This document shows, one piece after another, positions 35,201 to 43,942 of a DNA stretch of 64,000 bases. The DNA is from Sulfitobacter sediminilitoris (GTDB lineage: Bacteria; Pseudomonadota; Alphaproteobacteria; Rhodobacterales; Rhodobacteraceae): the NCBI RefSeq assembly GCF_010667575.1, contig NZ_JAABNT010000004.1, positions 1 to 64,000 of the forward strand, read 5' to 3'. Both the position numbers and the translations under genes were made by a program. Position 1 is the first letter of the stretch; each line of letters starts with the position of its first letter. Below the pieces are notes generated by a model. That model searched no databases, had not been told where the DNA came from, and was given only the letters and a program-made list of their open reading frames with translations.

Positions 35201-35275
35201 TGGTGCCCGGGGGCGGAATCGAACCACCGACACGAGGATTTTCAATCCACTGCTCTACCCCTGAGCTACCCGGGC
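35201..35275 (-). tRNA. tRNA-Phe (GAA)
   Basis: A full cloverleaf can be drawn on the minus strand: acceptor GCCCGGG/CCCGGGC, U8, D arm GCTC-AGGGGTA-GAGC, anticodon loop TTGAAAA (anticodon GAA), T arm GGTGG-TTCGATT-CCGCC, discriminator A, and CCA encoded at 35201-35203. The anticodon stem GTGGA/TCCTC has a U28-U42 mismatch. Its 3' half is the template of the four att fragments at 1707, 14053, 18723 and 25103, so this gene is the integration target. Confidence 0.95.
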
Positions 35276-35379
35276 ACGGGAGGCCACCGAAGTGGTCGGG
35301 TGAGCGGTTTCTAGGAGGTTGCGGTCAGGGTGTCCAGCCTCTTTTTGCGCTCAAACACGGGCTCTGACGCCGCGATGCT

Positions 35380-35571
35380 TCAGTGCGGCTTTTGCGCCGC
35401 ATGCAGAGCGGCTTCGGTCGCGTCAACTGCCGCTTCAATATCCTCAGGATCGTCTGAGGCTACCGCGTAGGATCCATTCAGCCATTTCGCCAAGTCACGG
35501 TCAGCGCAGCGGCGCGAGCAGAAAGGCCGGTACTTCTGTACGACCTCTGCACCGCACATCGGGCAGCTCAT
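35380..35571 (-). CDS. yacG: YacG-like zinc-binding protein (DNA gyrase inhibitor)
   Basis: 63 residues with the paired-cysteine zinc site CPMCGAEVV and FCSRRCADRDLAKWLNG, the YacG signature. E. coli YacG binds GyrB and inhibits gyrase. The acidic tail (DDPEDIEAAVDATEAAL) is typical of alphaproteobacterial members. Its ATG overlaps the rng stop codon (ATGA), so it is translationally coupled as the last gene of infA-maf-rng-yacG. First core gene beyond the tRNA. Confidence 0.9.
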   Translation of the reverse strand: MSCPMCGAEVVQKYRPFCSRRCADRDLAKWLNGSYAVASDDPEDIEAAVDATEAALHAAQKPH

Positions 35572-36590
35572 GTCATCACCTCGCTGAGTGGGGCACGGAC
35601 CCGTTTTCGCTGCAGCTCATAGTGGCCCAGCGGGGTCCAGCCGACCAGCGTGGTCTCAACCTGATCAGAGCGAAACGCGGCCCTCAGCGCGCTTTCGAAA
35701 CTGCGACGGTCTTTTTTGGGCATTGGGGCCAAATCCAGGGTGATTTGCCCTGCCAGCCCCCTCAGCCGCAACGCCCTTGGAAGCGCTTTTGCACAGGCCA
35801 TGTTGGCTTTAATGCCAGCCGCCAGAGAGGCATCGTTGCCCGTGTTCACATCAACGGCGACCAGCGCGCGGGTCGGCTCCACGAACATCGACGCGCCGCC
35901 GCCCAAGGCAACCTGCGCCTGCCGCGCCTCTTCCAGCGCATCCAGCACAGCGTGGGTGTCGAATGCGCCCGCCTCTGTCACGATCTCAGCCGGCCCCAAC
36001 CACTCACGCCAAGCCAGCGCATGCGGGCCGTCGCCGTCAACCAAGGTCTCCATCTCACGCGACGGGTCTTCCATGACCGTATCGGCAAGCTCAAGCATTG
36101 CGACGATGTCATCGGCGACCTCATCTCGATCTGCACCGGCGCAGGACGAGCGCAGGATCAGCCCGTGCCCGGCTTCGCCCGCCGTATCATGAGCGATTTC
36201 CAGCAGACGATCGCGTTCATCCTCATTCTTGATGCTGCGCGAAATATTCAAACCCGGAGCATTCGGCGTCACGATGGCGTAGCGGCTCTTGAACAGAACT
36301 TTCGCAGTGACCGGAATAGCCTTGCCCGTTTCGGCATAACCGCCAACCTGCACCAGAATTGGCTGCCCCGGCGCCAACCCCTTGATCTGACGCAGGAAGG
36401 CTGATCCGTCAGGGGTTTTCAGGAACATGCCGCCCTGTCCTTTGACAGGCCTGTCGGCAATCGCGCGATAGATCGTGCCAGGGCGCGGGGCGTCACTGTC
36501 GATGAGCAGATCGTCAAGCTTGCCGTCGACCATGAGGGCAGCGGCTTCGGTCTCGCCCAAATGGTCAAGAATGATCGTGCGGCCTTTCAT
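35568..36590 (-). CDS. rng: ribonuclease E/G family protein
   Basis: 340 residues, a short form of the RNase E/G catalytic core. It begins [20 protein letters not shown], has an S1-like section ([21 protein letters not shown]), the RNase H-like part and the catalytic metal motif [10 protein letters not shown], where the Asp pair binds Mg2+. It lacks the long scaffold tail and the usual zinc-link cysteines of RNase E. Start 36590 makes an ATGA overlap with maf; the frame stays open upstream without a better start. Expected in rRNA and mRNA processing. Confidence 0.88.
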   Translation of the reverse strand: MKGRTIILDHLGETEAAALMVDGKLDDLLIDSDAPRPGTIYRAIADRPVKGQGGMFLKTPDGSAFLRQIKGLAPGQPILVQVGGYAETGKAIPVTAKVLFKSRYAIVTPNAPGLNISRSIKNEDERDRLLEIAHDTAGEAGHGLILRSSCAGADRDEVADDIVAMLELADTVMEDPSREMETLVDGDGPHALAWREWLGPAEIVTEAGAFDTHAVLDALEEARQAQVALGGGASMFVEPTRALVAVDVNTGNDASLAAGIKANMACAKALPRALRLRGLAGQITLDLAPMPKKDRRSFESALRAAFRSDQVETTLVGWTPLGHYELQRKRVRAPLSEVMT

Positions 36591-37165
36591 GCGGCACCTC
36601 CATATAACGGGTATCCGGCGGCGGTCAGCAGGTTCGCCGTTTCTGCCAATGGCAAGCCGACGATGGCCGTGAAAGACCCGCTGATCCAAGGGATAAAAGC
36701 ACCCGCAGGTCCCTGAATGCCATAGCCGCCCGCCTTGCCCTGCCAATCATTACTGGCGAGGTACGGTTTGATTTCAGCATCCGACAAGACTTTCATTTTG
36801 ACGCTGCTTTGCACATCACGTTCCCAAAAAATATTACCGCGTTTCACCGCGACGGCTGTGACAACCTTGTGACGCCGGCCTGACATCATCCGCAGGAACG
36901 CCTCAGCCTCGTTTACGTCAGAGGGTTTGCCAAGGATGCGGCGGCCCAGCGCAACCGTTGTATCTGCGCATAGCACGATGTCATCTGGCCCCGCCGGGAC
37001 CGCCGCTACTTTTTCACGCGCCATGCGGGCGCAATAGGGACGCGGCAATTCGCCTGTCAGCGGTGTCTCATCAATGTTCGGTGCGCGCACGGCGTCTGGC
37101 ACCACACCAATCTGGGCCAACAGCTCCAGACGACGTGGTGAACCTGATCCAAGAATGAATGTCAT
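36587..37165 (-). CDS. maf: Maf-family nucleoside triphosphate pyrophosphatase
   Basis: 192 residues, the usual length. [16 protein letters not shown] is the Maf signature loop (S-x-S-P-R-R). IDETPL and [31 protein letters not shown] follow, including the conserved Asp base and Lys. These enzymes remove non-canonical nucleotides. Coupled to rng by ATGA and preceded 67 bp upstream by infA. Confidence 0.93.
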   Translation of the reverse strand: MTFILGSGSPRRLELLAQIGVVPDAVRAPNIDETPLTGELPRPYCARMAREKVAAVPAGPDDIVLCADTTVALGRRILGKPSDVNEAEAFLRMMSGRRHKVVTAVAVKRGNIFWERDVQSSVKMKVLSDAEIKPYLASNDWQGKAGGYGIQGPAGAFIPWISGSFTAIVGLPLAETANLLTAAGYPLYGGAA

Positions 37166-37232
37166 AGGTTCAATGCTCCGACTTGGCCCGCACCTGCGGT
37201 ACGGACCAAACGCGGCTTGTCCATTTCAAGCG

Positions 37233-37451
37233 TTACTTGAAACGATAGTTGATCCGACCCTTGGTCAGATCATATGGCGTCATTTCGACTTGCACCTTGT
37301 CGCCTGCCAGAACACGGATGCGGTTTTTGCGCATCTTGCCTGCCGTATGCGCGATGATCTCATGGCCGTTTTCCAGCTCGACCCGAAACGTCGCGTTAGG
37401 CAGGAGTTCCTTCACGACACCGGGAAATTCGAGCGTATCTTCCTTGGCCAT
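37233..37451 (-). CDS. infA: translation initiation factor IF-1
   Basis: 72 residues, the standard size. The whole protein is an S1/OB fold: [40 protein letters not shown], then [20 protein letters not shown]. It binds the ribosomal A site during initiation. GGAGAGACC precedes the ATG. First gene of the infA-maf-rng-yacG cluster, an arrangement common in this order. Confidence 0.97.
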   Translation of the reverse strand: MAKEDTLEFPGVVKELLPNATFRVELENGHEIIAHTAGKMRKNRIRVLAGDKVQVEMTPYDLTKGRINYRFK

Positions 37452-37531
37452 GGTCTCTCCTTGATTACTTCACCCCATATGCAGGGCTCAGGGTCTAAAT
37501 GAGCGCATTTGCGCCCTTTTTCAAGGGTGAT

Positions 37532-38407
37532 TCAGCGCAAGGGTACGTGTTTGGCTGGTTGATCGCGCCCGATCTGACCCTGCCAGTGGCTTCTGTTCAG
37601 CACAATGCCATCGGCGCGGACCTCAGCGATCTGGGACAGATCAGCATCGGCGTAGGTCCATCCGGGCCTATTCAACACTCCCGCCGCCAAAACCCCGGTG
37701 TCCGGAAACCCGCGATCAGGTGGCGCAAATATGCCGCCCGCACCAAACGATGTGCCCAAGGCATCTGACCAATCCGCATCGCCAACGCACGAGGACATCG
37801 CGGTAACACATTGATTTTCCAATGCTCGGGCCATGGACCCAATACGAACACGCCAGTAGCCCCCGAGCGTCTCGGTCACGCTGGGCACGCAGATCACATC
37901 ACATTCCATCAACGCACGGCCCAGCAAGGGAAACTCGCTATCATAGCAAATCAGGATACCGATCTTGCCCAGCGCCGTCTCAAACACCTGCAGATCATTG
38001 CCCGGCACCACGTCCCAGACCTCTGCTTCAAAACGGGTCATAATCTGTTTGTCCTGAATGCCGATCTGGCCAGAGGGTGTGATCAGCCGTGCGCGGTTGA
38101 CCGGGCGCGTATCGGAGGCCGCGGGGCCAGAGGCTGCCACGATGTGAACGCCATATTCCGCAGCCAGCTTTGCATGAACCTGATCTGCGTCAGCCATCCG
38201 GTCCGATACGGCAAAAAGGGATGCCTCAAGGTCTGCGGCCACCTCCAATCCTGCAAGGGTCGCAAGTTCCATTGCGCCGTATTCGGGAAAAACCAGCAGG
38301 TCAGCACCCTGCCCCGCTGCCTCTGACACCCATTGGGCGATCTTGTCCTCGTAGTGGTCCCAGGACGACAGGACATCAAGCGGATAGGCAGCAGTTGCGA
38401 TTTTCAT
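37532..38407 (-). CDS. carbon-nitrogen hydrolase (nitrilase superfamily)
   Basis: 291 residues. The Glu-Lys-Cys triad positions are visible: Glu in LLVFPEYGAME, Lys in ARLITPSGQIGIQDKQIMT, and Cys in IGILICYDSEFPLLGRA. The overall pattern fits amidase or N-carbamoyl-type hydrolases. Start 38407 (MKIATAAYPLD) follows GGAAGGATCC. Divergent from cobB. The substrate is unknown. Confidence 0.88.
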   Translation of the reverse strand: MKIATAAYPLDVLSSWDHYEDKIAQWVSEAAGQGADLLVFPEYGAMELATLAGLEVAADLEASLFAVSDRMADADQVHAKLAAEYGVHIVAASGPAASDTRPVNRARLITPSGQIGIQDKQIMTRFEAEVWDVVPGNDLQVFETALGKIGILICYDSEFPLLGRALMECDVICVPSVTETLGGYWRVRIGSMARALENQCVTAMSSCVGDADWSDALGTSFGAGGIFAPPDRGFPDTGVLAAGVLNRPGWTYADADLSQIAEVRADGIVLNRSHWQGQIGRDQPAKHVPLR

Positions 38408-38576
38408 GGGGGATCCTTCCTGCACTTGCCACATATCGTGTCCGCCCCACGGGCGAACCGCAAGGCAAATCATGCAACAACCCAGACTGGAAAATCTCCA
38501 AAGCGGTTGTTATCTCTGGTCAAATGGCCGAACCGGTTGCTCACCTGCCGGTTGCCAAGGGCAAAGGAGGAACCCC

Positions 38577-39269
38577 ATGAGCAAAATCGTCATACTCACC
38601 GGCGCAGGTATCTCTGCCGAAAGCGGGATCGAGACCTTTCGCGCGGACGACGGTTTGTGGGCGCAGCACCGGGTCGAGGATGTGGCCACGCCCGAAGGTT
38701 TCATGCGTGACCCTGAACTTGTGGTGAACTTCTATAACGCCCGCCGCGCCCAAGCAGCCGAGGTTGAGCCGAACGCCGCACATCTTGCGCTGGCGCTGCT
38801 TGAGGCAGAACATCATGGTGAAGTCGTGGTCATCACACAGAATGTGGATGATCTGCACGAGCGCGGCGGCACACAGAACCTCTATCACATGCACGGCCAC
38901 CTGAAAGGGGCGCTATGCTATGCCTGCGATCACCGCTGGCCTGCCCCAATGGTCATGGCACCCGGTGACGCCTGCCCGTCCTGTACAGCCCCGGCTGCGC
39001 GGCCCGACATCGTCTGGTTCGGTGAGATGCCGTATGAGATGGACACGCTTTTCGACCATCTGAGCCAAGCGGACGTCTTTGCGGCAATCGGCACTTCGGG
39101 CAATGTTTACCCCGCCGCCGGGTTCGTGGCAGAAGCGCGCCGGGCGGGTGCGCATACGATCGAGTTCAATCTCGAGAAATCCGCCGTCGGCAATCAATTT
39201 GCCGAACATCGCATCGGCCCTGCATCGCAGACCGTCTCAAATTGGGTCAACGACCTTTTGCAACGCTAA
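38577..39269 (+). CDS. cobB: NAD-dependent protein deacylase (sirtuin)
   Basis: 230 residues. NAD-binding motifs are ILTGAGISAESGIETFRADD and ITQNVDDLHERGG, then the catalytic His in YHMHGHLKG and the four zinc cysteines CYAC...CPSC. GTSGNVYPAAGFV and IEFNLEK complete the Rossmann part. These are the features of bacterial class III (CobB) deacylases, which remove acetyl or succinyl groups from lysines. Start 38577 sits behind AAAGGAGGAACCCC, an exceptionally good RBS. Confidence 0.93.
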   Translation: MSKIVILTGAGISAESGIETFRADDGLWAQHRVEDVATPEGFMRDPELVVNFYNARRAQAAEVEPNAAHLALALLEAEHHGEVVVITQNVDDLHERGGTQNLYHMHGHLKGALCYACDHRWPAPMVMAPGDACPSCTAPAARPDIVWFGEMPYEMDTLFDHLSQADVFAAIGTSGNVYPAAGFVAEARRAGAHTIEFNLEKSAVGNQFAEHRIGPASQTVSNWVNDLLQR

Positions 39270-39331
39270 AGAGCGGCGCACACCCTGCCAGCCATCCCAA
39301 GCTGACAAGGTGAACGCAGCGCCGTGCGCGC

Positions 39332-39811
39332 TTAGCTGTCGTTTGACTGGCTCATGCTGCCATGAGACGGTTTGCGCTCGCGGTCTACGGGGATCTGGAC
39401 TTCCATCTCGCCTGCCTTTTCAAAGGTCAGCGTTACGGTGATTTCTTCGCCCTGCTCCAACGGGCGCTTCAGACCCATCAGCATGATGTGATCACCGCCG
39501 CGCTTCAGCTCATGCATACCGTTTGCTGGAACGACAAAGCCCTCCTCGACCTCCATCATCTGCATCACCCCGTTGGCGTCCTGTTTGTGGGTGTGCAGTT
39601 CGACCCTGTTCGCCACATCGGATGCGGCTGCAATCAAACGGTCATCGGTATCGGCTTCATTCATGAGGATCAAAAACGCCGCTCCCGTCACCGATGAGGG
39701 TGTCGAGCTGCGCGCATAGGCATCCTTGACCATGATGTCGCCCGCCAACAAAGGGGCAGCCATAAGCATAAGGGCCGTGGAACCGGCCGCGAAAAGTCGT
39801 GTGAGTTTCAT
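39332..39811 (-). CDS. periplasmic copper chaperone PCu(A)C family
   Basis: 159 residues with a signal peptide (LFAAGSTALMLMAAPLLAGD). The copper-binding pattern H-x(n)-M-x(n)-H-x-M is visible in VELHTHKQDANGVMQMMEV and GGDHIMLMGLKRPLEQGE. PCu(A)C proteins deliver Cu(I) to the CuA or CuB site of cytochrome oxidases. Start 39811 follows AAGGAAGAACT. The neighbour at 39849 precedes it in the same direction, probably as one operon. Confidence 0.92.
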   Translation of the reverse strand: MKLTRLFAAGSTALMLMAAPLLAGDIMVKDAYARSSTPSSVTGAAFLILMNEADTDDRLIAAASDVANRVELHTHKQDANGVMQMMEVEEGFVVPANGMHELKRGGDHIMLMGLKRPLEQGEEITVTLTFEKAGEMEVQIPVDRERKPSHGSMSQSNDS

Positions 39812-39848
39812 GTAGTTCTTCCTTGTTTGATCTGTTGTGTTTCTTGGA

Positions 39849-40193
39849 TCAAACAAAAGAAGGGGGCGCACGGGTGGGCGGCCTGAGGGCCTTGGGCGCC
39901 AGAGCAACCTGGTGTCGGAACGCCCGCGGCAGATCGGCCAGAGAAACATCCTGCGGCTGCACAGCCACAGGTACTGAGGGCACATACCCTTCGCTGAGTG
40001 CGCAGTCGGGACAGATGTGGGGGGCTGTTGTCGGTTGCCCCTGATCATCCACGTAGACCGAGACAATCTGATCCCCGACACACAGCACGACCCTGCCGGT
40101 CGCATCCGTGCTGACACGGGTGACGGCCATGACCTGACTTGTCAGTGCCAGCATCAACGCCAGCGATAATGCTATGAGACTGCGCAACGCCAT
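39849..40193 (-). CDS. small exported protein upstream of the copper chaperone (DUF2946-like)
   Basis: 114 residues from ATG 40193. A signal-type helix (LRSLIALSLALMLALTSQVMA) is followed by a short mature part with C...ICPDCALSEG and a proline-rich tail (RPPTRAPPSFV). The cysteine pair and the position beside PCu(A)C fit small DUF2946-like proteins seen in copper loci. This is a tentative family call. The stop is 37 bp before the chaperone start. Confidence 0.6.
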   Translation of the reverse strand: MALRSLIALSLALMLALTSQVMAVTRVSTDATGRVVLCVGDQIVSVYVDDQGQPTTAPHICPDCALSEGYVPSVPVAVQPQDVSLADLPRAFRHQVALAPKALRPPTRAPPSFV

Positions 40194-40244
40194 AACTGTC
40201 GGGTTATCGCAAAGGGATGCGGGATACGAGGGGCAAAAACGACG

Positions 40245-40273
40245 CAACCCCGAAGGCAGAACCTTCGGGGTTG
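40245..40273 (-). terminator. rho-independent terminator of rpmB
   Basis: A 12 bp stem, CAACCCCGAAGG (40245-40256) pairing with CCTTCGGGGTTG (40262-40273), with a 5 nt loop. On the minus strand, the direction of rpmB, it is followed within a few bases by GTCGTTTTTG. It lies 29 bp past the rpmB stop codon. Confidence 0.88.
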
Positions 40274-40301
40274 TCGCAAAACACTTGAGATAATGAGCGG
40301 A

Positions 40302-40601
40302 TCAGCTCAGCGCGTCAGCTTCCATGCCGGACTTCTTGATCGCCTTCTTGATCTTCAGCGCGTTGGCGGACAGATCGCTGTCCTTGGCCTTTGCCAGGAA
40401 CTTGTCCAGACCACCACGGTGGTCAACAGACCGCAGCGCATGCGCAGAGATACGCAGCTTGAAAGAACGGCCCAGTGCTTCGGACTGAAGCGTTGTGTCG
40501 TTCAGGTTCGGCAGAAAGCGGCGACGCGTCTTGTTGTTCGCGTGGCTCACGTTGTTGCCCGTCATCGGGCCTTTTCCGGTCAATTCGCAAACGCGCGACA
40601 T
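40302..40601 (-). CDS. rpmB: 50S ribosomal protein L28
   Basis: 99 residues. [20 protein letters not shown] is the L28 start, followed by [17 protein letters not shown] and [20 protein letters not shown]. The length and C-terminal extension are those of alphaproteobacterial L28. GAGGATGATCTC before the ATG serves as RBS. Monocistronic, with a strong terminator. Confidence 0.97.
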   Translation of the reverse strand: MSRVCELTGKGPMTGNNVSHANNKTRRRFLPNLNDTTLQSEALGRSFKLRISAHALRSVDHRGGLDKFLAKAKDSDLSANALKIKKAIKKSGMEADALS

Positions 40602-40796
40602 GAGATCATCCTCTTGTTTTAGTGGTGCGGCACAGGAACCTGATGCAACACATAAAAGGGGCCGCGCGATGCGACCCTGAAACTTGTTCGCTGGCTTTAG
40701 TGGGAATCGTGTAGGGCGTCAAGCAGCGCGCGGTATTTTGCCAAGAATTGCACCATCGCGCCCCCAAGAAGCGCGACAGCTGCATGATACACGTCC

Positions 40797-42485
40797 TCAG
40801 GCCATCTCCATGCCATCAGAAATGAAGCGCCAATCGCCGGATGAACCTTCGAACAGGCTCATCAGAATCTCGGCGGAGCCTTGGGTGTTCTCGGGGCTAG
40901 TCGCGATATCTGCCAGCGCCAACGCTCGCGTGATCGATCCGTCGTCCAAAAGGTCAAGGTAGAATGCCTTGCCCGCCCCGTCGGAGGCCCGGTCAAGCAC
41001 GTTGAGATAAATCTGCTCAAGGAACGCATCGTTGCTGAGTGTATTCACATCGCCAAATTTGGCCGTGAATTCCGGACTGGTCATCAGGTCGGCGGCCAAG
41101 AACTCAATGCTGAGACTGTCGCGCTCTGTCACCTCGATATAGAAGTTCAGGCCCGGCAGGTCGATTTCGCCGTTCCGGTCCAAAGCCGCCTCATAAAGCA
41201 GCGCCACCCGTTCATCGACCGTGAAGTCGTCACGCTGCGCATTATCAAGCGCGGACCCCTCACCAAGTTGCAAGATCGTGTCCTCGAAATGCAGGAACTC
41301 GATATTGAAAAGCTTGTCGCGCGATCCATCAGGCGCGATCACCACCGCGTAGGTCTGACCGCCGATCACCTCATAATCGGCCAAATCACCGTCAAAGCGT
41401 GCCGTGTCCCCGTCGACCGGATCGTCAATCGCTTCGTTGCCGACGATGAAATCATTGCCGCTGCCCCCTGTCATGTTGTCCTGCAATGCCCCACCAAGCA
41501 GGATGTCATTGCCCGACCCGCCCACAAGCGCATCCGGCCCGTTCTTTCCGGTCAACCAGTCGTCGCCGGCCAGACCACTGAAGTAATCGGCGTTATTGGT
41601 GCCTTCCTCCACGTTGTCCGTGGAATCGCCAATCCGTTCATAAAGCCCGACAACATTGATCGCATCCTGCGCAAGCCATGTGTTTAGCTCGACCCCGATG
41701 CCAAGGTATGTGTTGACCTCCGCCTCTGCGTAATCGTCTGCGTAAATCCGGTCAAAGGCCGCGTCGGCTGCGTTATCGATCCGGCTCTCAAACTGGGAAT
41801 CGGGCTCAGGGTAAGGCAGCGGGATCAGCGTATCGGTAAAGAGCGTGCGCCGCGTCAGCTCCAGATCCTCGCTGCGGTTGCTGAACGTGCTTCTCATGCT
41901 GAACTCGACCTTGGTCTGGAGTAGGTTCACATCCAGATCGGTGGCCGAGATCCGCGACGAGATCGCCCGGGGAAACTCCGAATAGATGTCATTATCACCC
42001 ACCTGATCGTAGATCAGCTGTGCCGCGGTCTTGACCTGCAGATGCAGCCCTGCAGCGCCATAGGGGCCGTCCTGCACCGTATCGGCCACTTTCATCCGCA
42101 CGATGATGGCGTATTGCAATGCGCCAACCATGTAGGCCAGCGATTCCGCACTCGCCAGACCCTTCTGCGCGCTGACGATGAAAATCAGCTCGCTCAGCGT
42201 GTCCGTCGCCTCCAGCACCGCCGTTGTGGCAAAGGCAGCCCGGTCTTCGGCGCTTTCCGAATTCCGGTATTGTGTCAACTGATCAAGCGCGGTCGAGGCC
42301 CCGCCAAGCGATTGGGCAATGTCCCCATTCACCGTCGCGGTCGAGAGCGAATTGAGATCGCTAAGCGCATCCTGGATCTGGTTGAGCCTGAAATTCAGCG
42401 TAATCTCGTCTCTTTGATCGTCAAGAAACGAATAGATGCCGATAATGTCGGCGTAGACGCCCAAGGCGGCTGCGGGTCCTGGCAT
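40797..42485 (-). CDS. RTX/DUF4214 protein, probably secreted by a type I system
   Basis: 562 residues, strongly acidic. Residues ~1-270 are helical (LNQIQDALSDLNSLSTATVN and similar) and of unknown type. A short calcium-binding RTX block follows, with nonapeptides GLAGDDWLT, GSGNDILLG and GSGNDFIVG. The C-terminal third is DUF4214: VALLYEAALDRNGEIDLPGL, FLEQIYLNVLDRASDGAG. There is no signal peptide, consistent with a C-terminal type I secretion signal. No ABC exporter genes are nearby. Start ATG 42485. Confidence 0.82.
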   Translation of the reverse strand: MPGPAAALGVYADIIGIYSFLDDQRDEITLNFRLNQIQDALSDLNSLSTATVNGDIAQSLGGASTALDQLTQYRNSESAEDRAAFATTAVLEATDTLSELIFIVSAQKGLASAESLAYMVGALQYAIIVRMKVADTVQDGPYGAAGLHLQVKTAAQLIYDQVGDNDIYSEFPRAISSRISATDLDVNLLQTKVEFSMRSTFSNRSEDLELTRRTLFTDTLIPLPYPEPDSQFESRIDNAADAAFDRIYADDYAEAEVNTYLGIGVELNTWLAQDAINVVGLYERIGDSTDNVEEGTNNADYFSGLAGDDWLTGKNGPDALVGGSGNDILLGGALQDNMTGGSGNDFIVGNEAIDDPVDGDTARFDGDLADYEVIGGQTYAVVIAPDGSRDKLFNIEFLHFEDTILQLGEGSALDNAQRDDFTVDERVALLYEAALDRNGEIDLPGLNFYIEVTERDSLSIEFLAADLMTSPEFTAKFGDVNTLSNDAFLEQIYLNVLDRASDGAGKAFYLDLLDDGSITRALALADIATSPENTQGSAEILMSLFEGSSGDWRFISDGMEMA

Positions 42486-42654
42486 AATAAAAACCTTTCC
42501 CTTGTGAGGGTGAGTAAATGATAAAATACAAGCCCAAGGCTACAACTGACGCCGCGTCAGAGAAATCAGGTAATCACCCCAATTCGCAATTATGTCATTC
42601 GGCCACTGCCGTTTATCCTTTCCTAGCCCCCCCCAATTTGCGAGACACATTCCC

Positions 42655-43347
42655 ATGTCGATCCATACGCGCGCCCTCCTCGTCCATCTTTTCACAGCCA
42701 CGGGCGCGGTCTTTGCCATGCTGGCGATGCTTGCGGCCGTGGACGGCAAATGGGATCTGATGTTCCTTTGGTTGGTTGTGGCGTTCTTTGTCGATGGCAT
42801 CGACGGACCGCTGGCGCGCCGCTATCACGTCAAGGTCAATGCACCTGAATTCGATGGGGTTCTTCTGGATCTGATCATTGACTATCTGACCTATGTGTTC
42901 ATCCCCGCCTTCGCGCTATTCAAATCGGGCCTGATGGACGGATGGAGCGGTTGGGTCATGATCATCATCATCACCTTCACCTCGGCCATGTACTTTGCTG
43001 ACACACGCATGAAAACAAAGGACAATTCCTTTTCGGGCTTTCCCGGATGCTGGAACATGCTGGTACTTGTGCTTTTCGCGCTTGAGCCTGCGTGGTGGAT
43101 TTGCCTGATCATTGTCACCCTGCTGGCAATCGCGATGTTCGTACCGGTCAAATTCGTTCACCCCGTGCGCACGGAACGGTGGCGTATGATCACCTTGCCG
43201 ATGGCGTTGGCATGGACCTTTTTTGCGGGATGGGCCGCGTGGGTCGATTTCCATCCTAAAAGCTGGGCACATTGGGGTCTGATCTTGTCGTCACTCTATC
43301 TGGTGACTGCGGGCGCGGTCCAGCAACTCACCGAACCCAAGGACTAG
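42655..43347 (+). CDS. pcs: phosphatidylcholine synthase
   Basis: 230 residues with about seven membrane helices. The CDP-alcohol phosphotransferase motif is DGIDGPLARRYHVKVNAPEF followed by DGVLLDLIIDY, with all four metal/substrate aspartates present. The short N-terminus and the FSGFPGCWNMLVL segment match Pcs enzymes, which make phosphatidylcholine directly from choline and CDP-diacylglycerol in alphaproteobacteria. Start 42655 (MSIHTRALL) is the family start; the frame is open from 42592. The stop overlaps the convergent ogt stop by 4 bp. Confidence 0.92.
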   Translation: MSIHTRALLVHLFTATGAVFAMLAMLAAVDGKWDLMFLWLVVAFFVDGIDGPLARRYHVKVNAPEFDGVLLDLIIDYLTYVFIPAFALFKSGLMDGWSGWVMIIIITFTSAMYFADTRMKTKDNSFSGFPGCWNMLVLVLFALEPAWWICLIIVTLLAIAMFVPVKFVHPVRTERWRMITLPMALAWTFFAGWAAWVDFHPKSWAHWGLILSSLYLVTAGAVQQLTEPKD

Positions 43348-43799
43348 ATCAGCAGTCCTGCCGCGCGCTCATGGCGCAAAAGCGCAACTTTGGTCTCGAC
43401 CCCGCCACGTCCAGAAAATCCCGTAAGCCCCTTGGCCCCCATCACCCGGTGGCAAGGAATGATGACCGGAATAGGATTGCCACCACAAGCCTGCCCTACA
43501 GCCTGCGCTGGCACGCCAAGGTCCGATGCGATCTCACCATAGGTGCGGGTATAGCCGAAAGGGATCGCAGACATCGCCGCGCAGACATCGCGCTGGAATT
43601 CCGATCCCTTCACGCGTAACGGCAGATCGAAATCCTCCCGCTCTGCGGCCGCATAGGCCGCCAGTTGCGCCGCCGCTTCATCCAGCAACGCGGAATCGTC
43701 CTGCCGGTCAGACCAAAACCAATCAAGCGATACAATCGCTCCGTCCTCTTCGGTCAGGGTCAGATCGCCAAACTGCGTATGTACGGAACGTCGCTTCAT
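43344..43799 (-). CDS. ogt: methylated-DNA--protein-cysteine methyltransferase
   Basis: 151 residues. The active-site motif is VIIPCHRVMGAKGLTGFSGR, with the acceptor Cys, preceded by the DNA-binding helix FGYTRTYGEIASDLGVPAQAVGQA and the Arg finger region. It repairs O6-alkylguanine by suicide transfer. Start 43799 (MKRRSVHTQFG) gives the standard length; the frame is open further upstream without homology. Confidence 0.92.
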   Translation of the reverse strand: MKRRSVHTQFGDLTLTEEDGAIVSLDWFWSDRQDDSALLDEAAAQLAAYAAAEREDFDLPLRVKGSEFQRDVCAAMSAIPFGYTRTYGEIASDLGVPAQAVGQACGGNPIPVIIPCHRVMGAKGLTGFSGRGGVETKVALLRHERAAGLLI

Positions 43800-43942
43800 G
43801 GACTTAGGATGCACCCACGGGGCGCGGCTCTCAATCCGAAACCTGCGCCAAAGGTGCCCGCGACAATCAACAAACCGGCACAGGCAAGGGGCGGACTGTC
43901 TTTCCCGCCCCCCGTGCACTCACTTGTGCGTTGATTTCCGCC

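Noticed and set aside
35319..36404. 361-codon plus-strand ORF over yacG and rng
   Set aside because: Antisense shadow of two recognised genes; no RBS and no recognisable domain.
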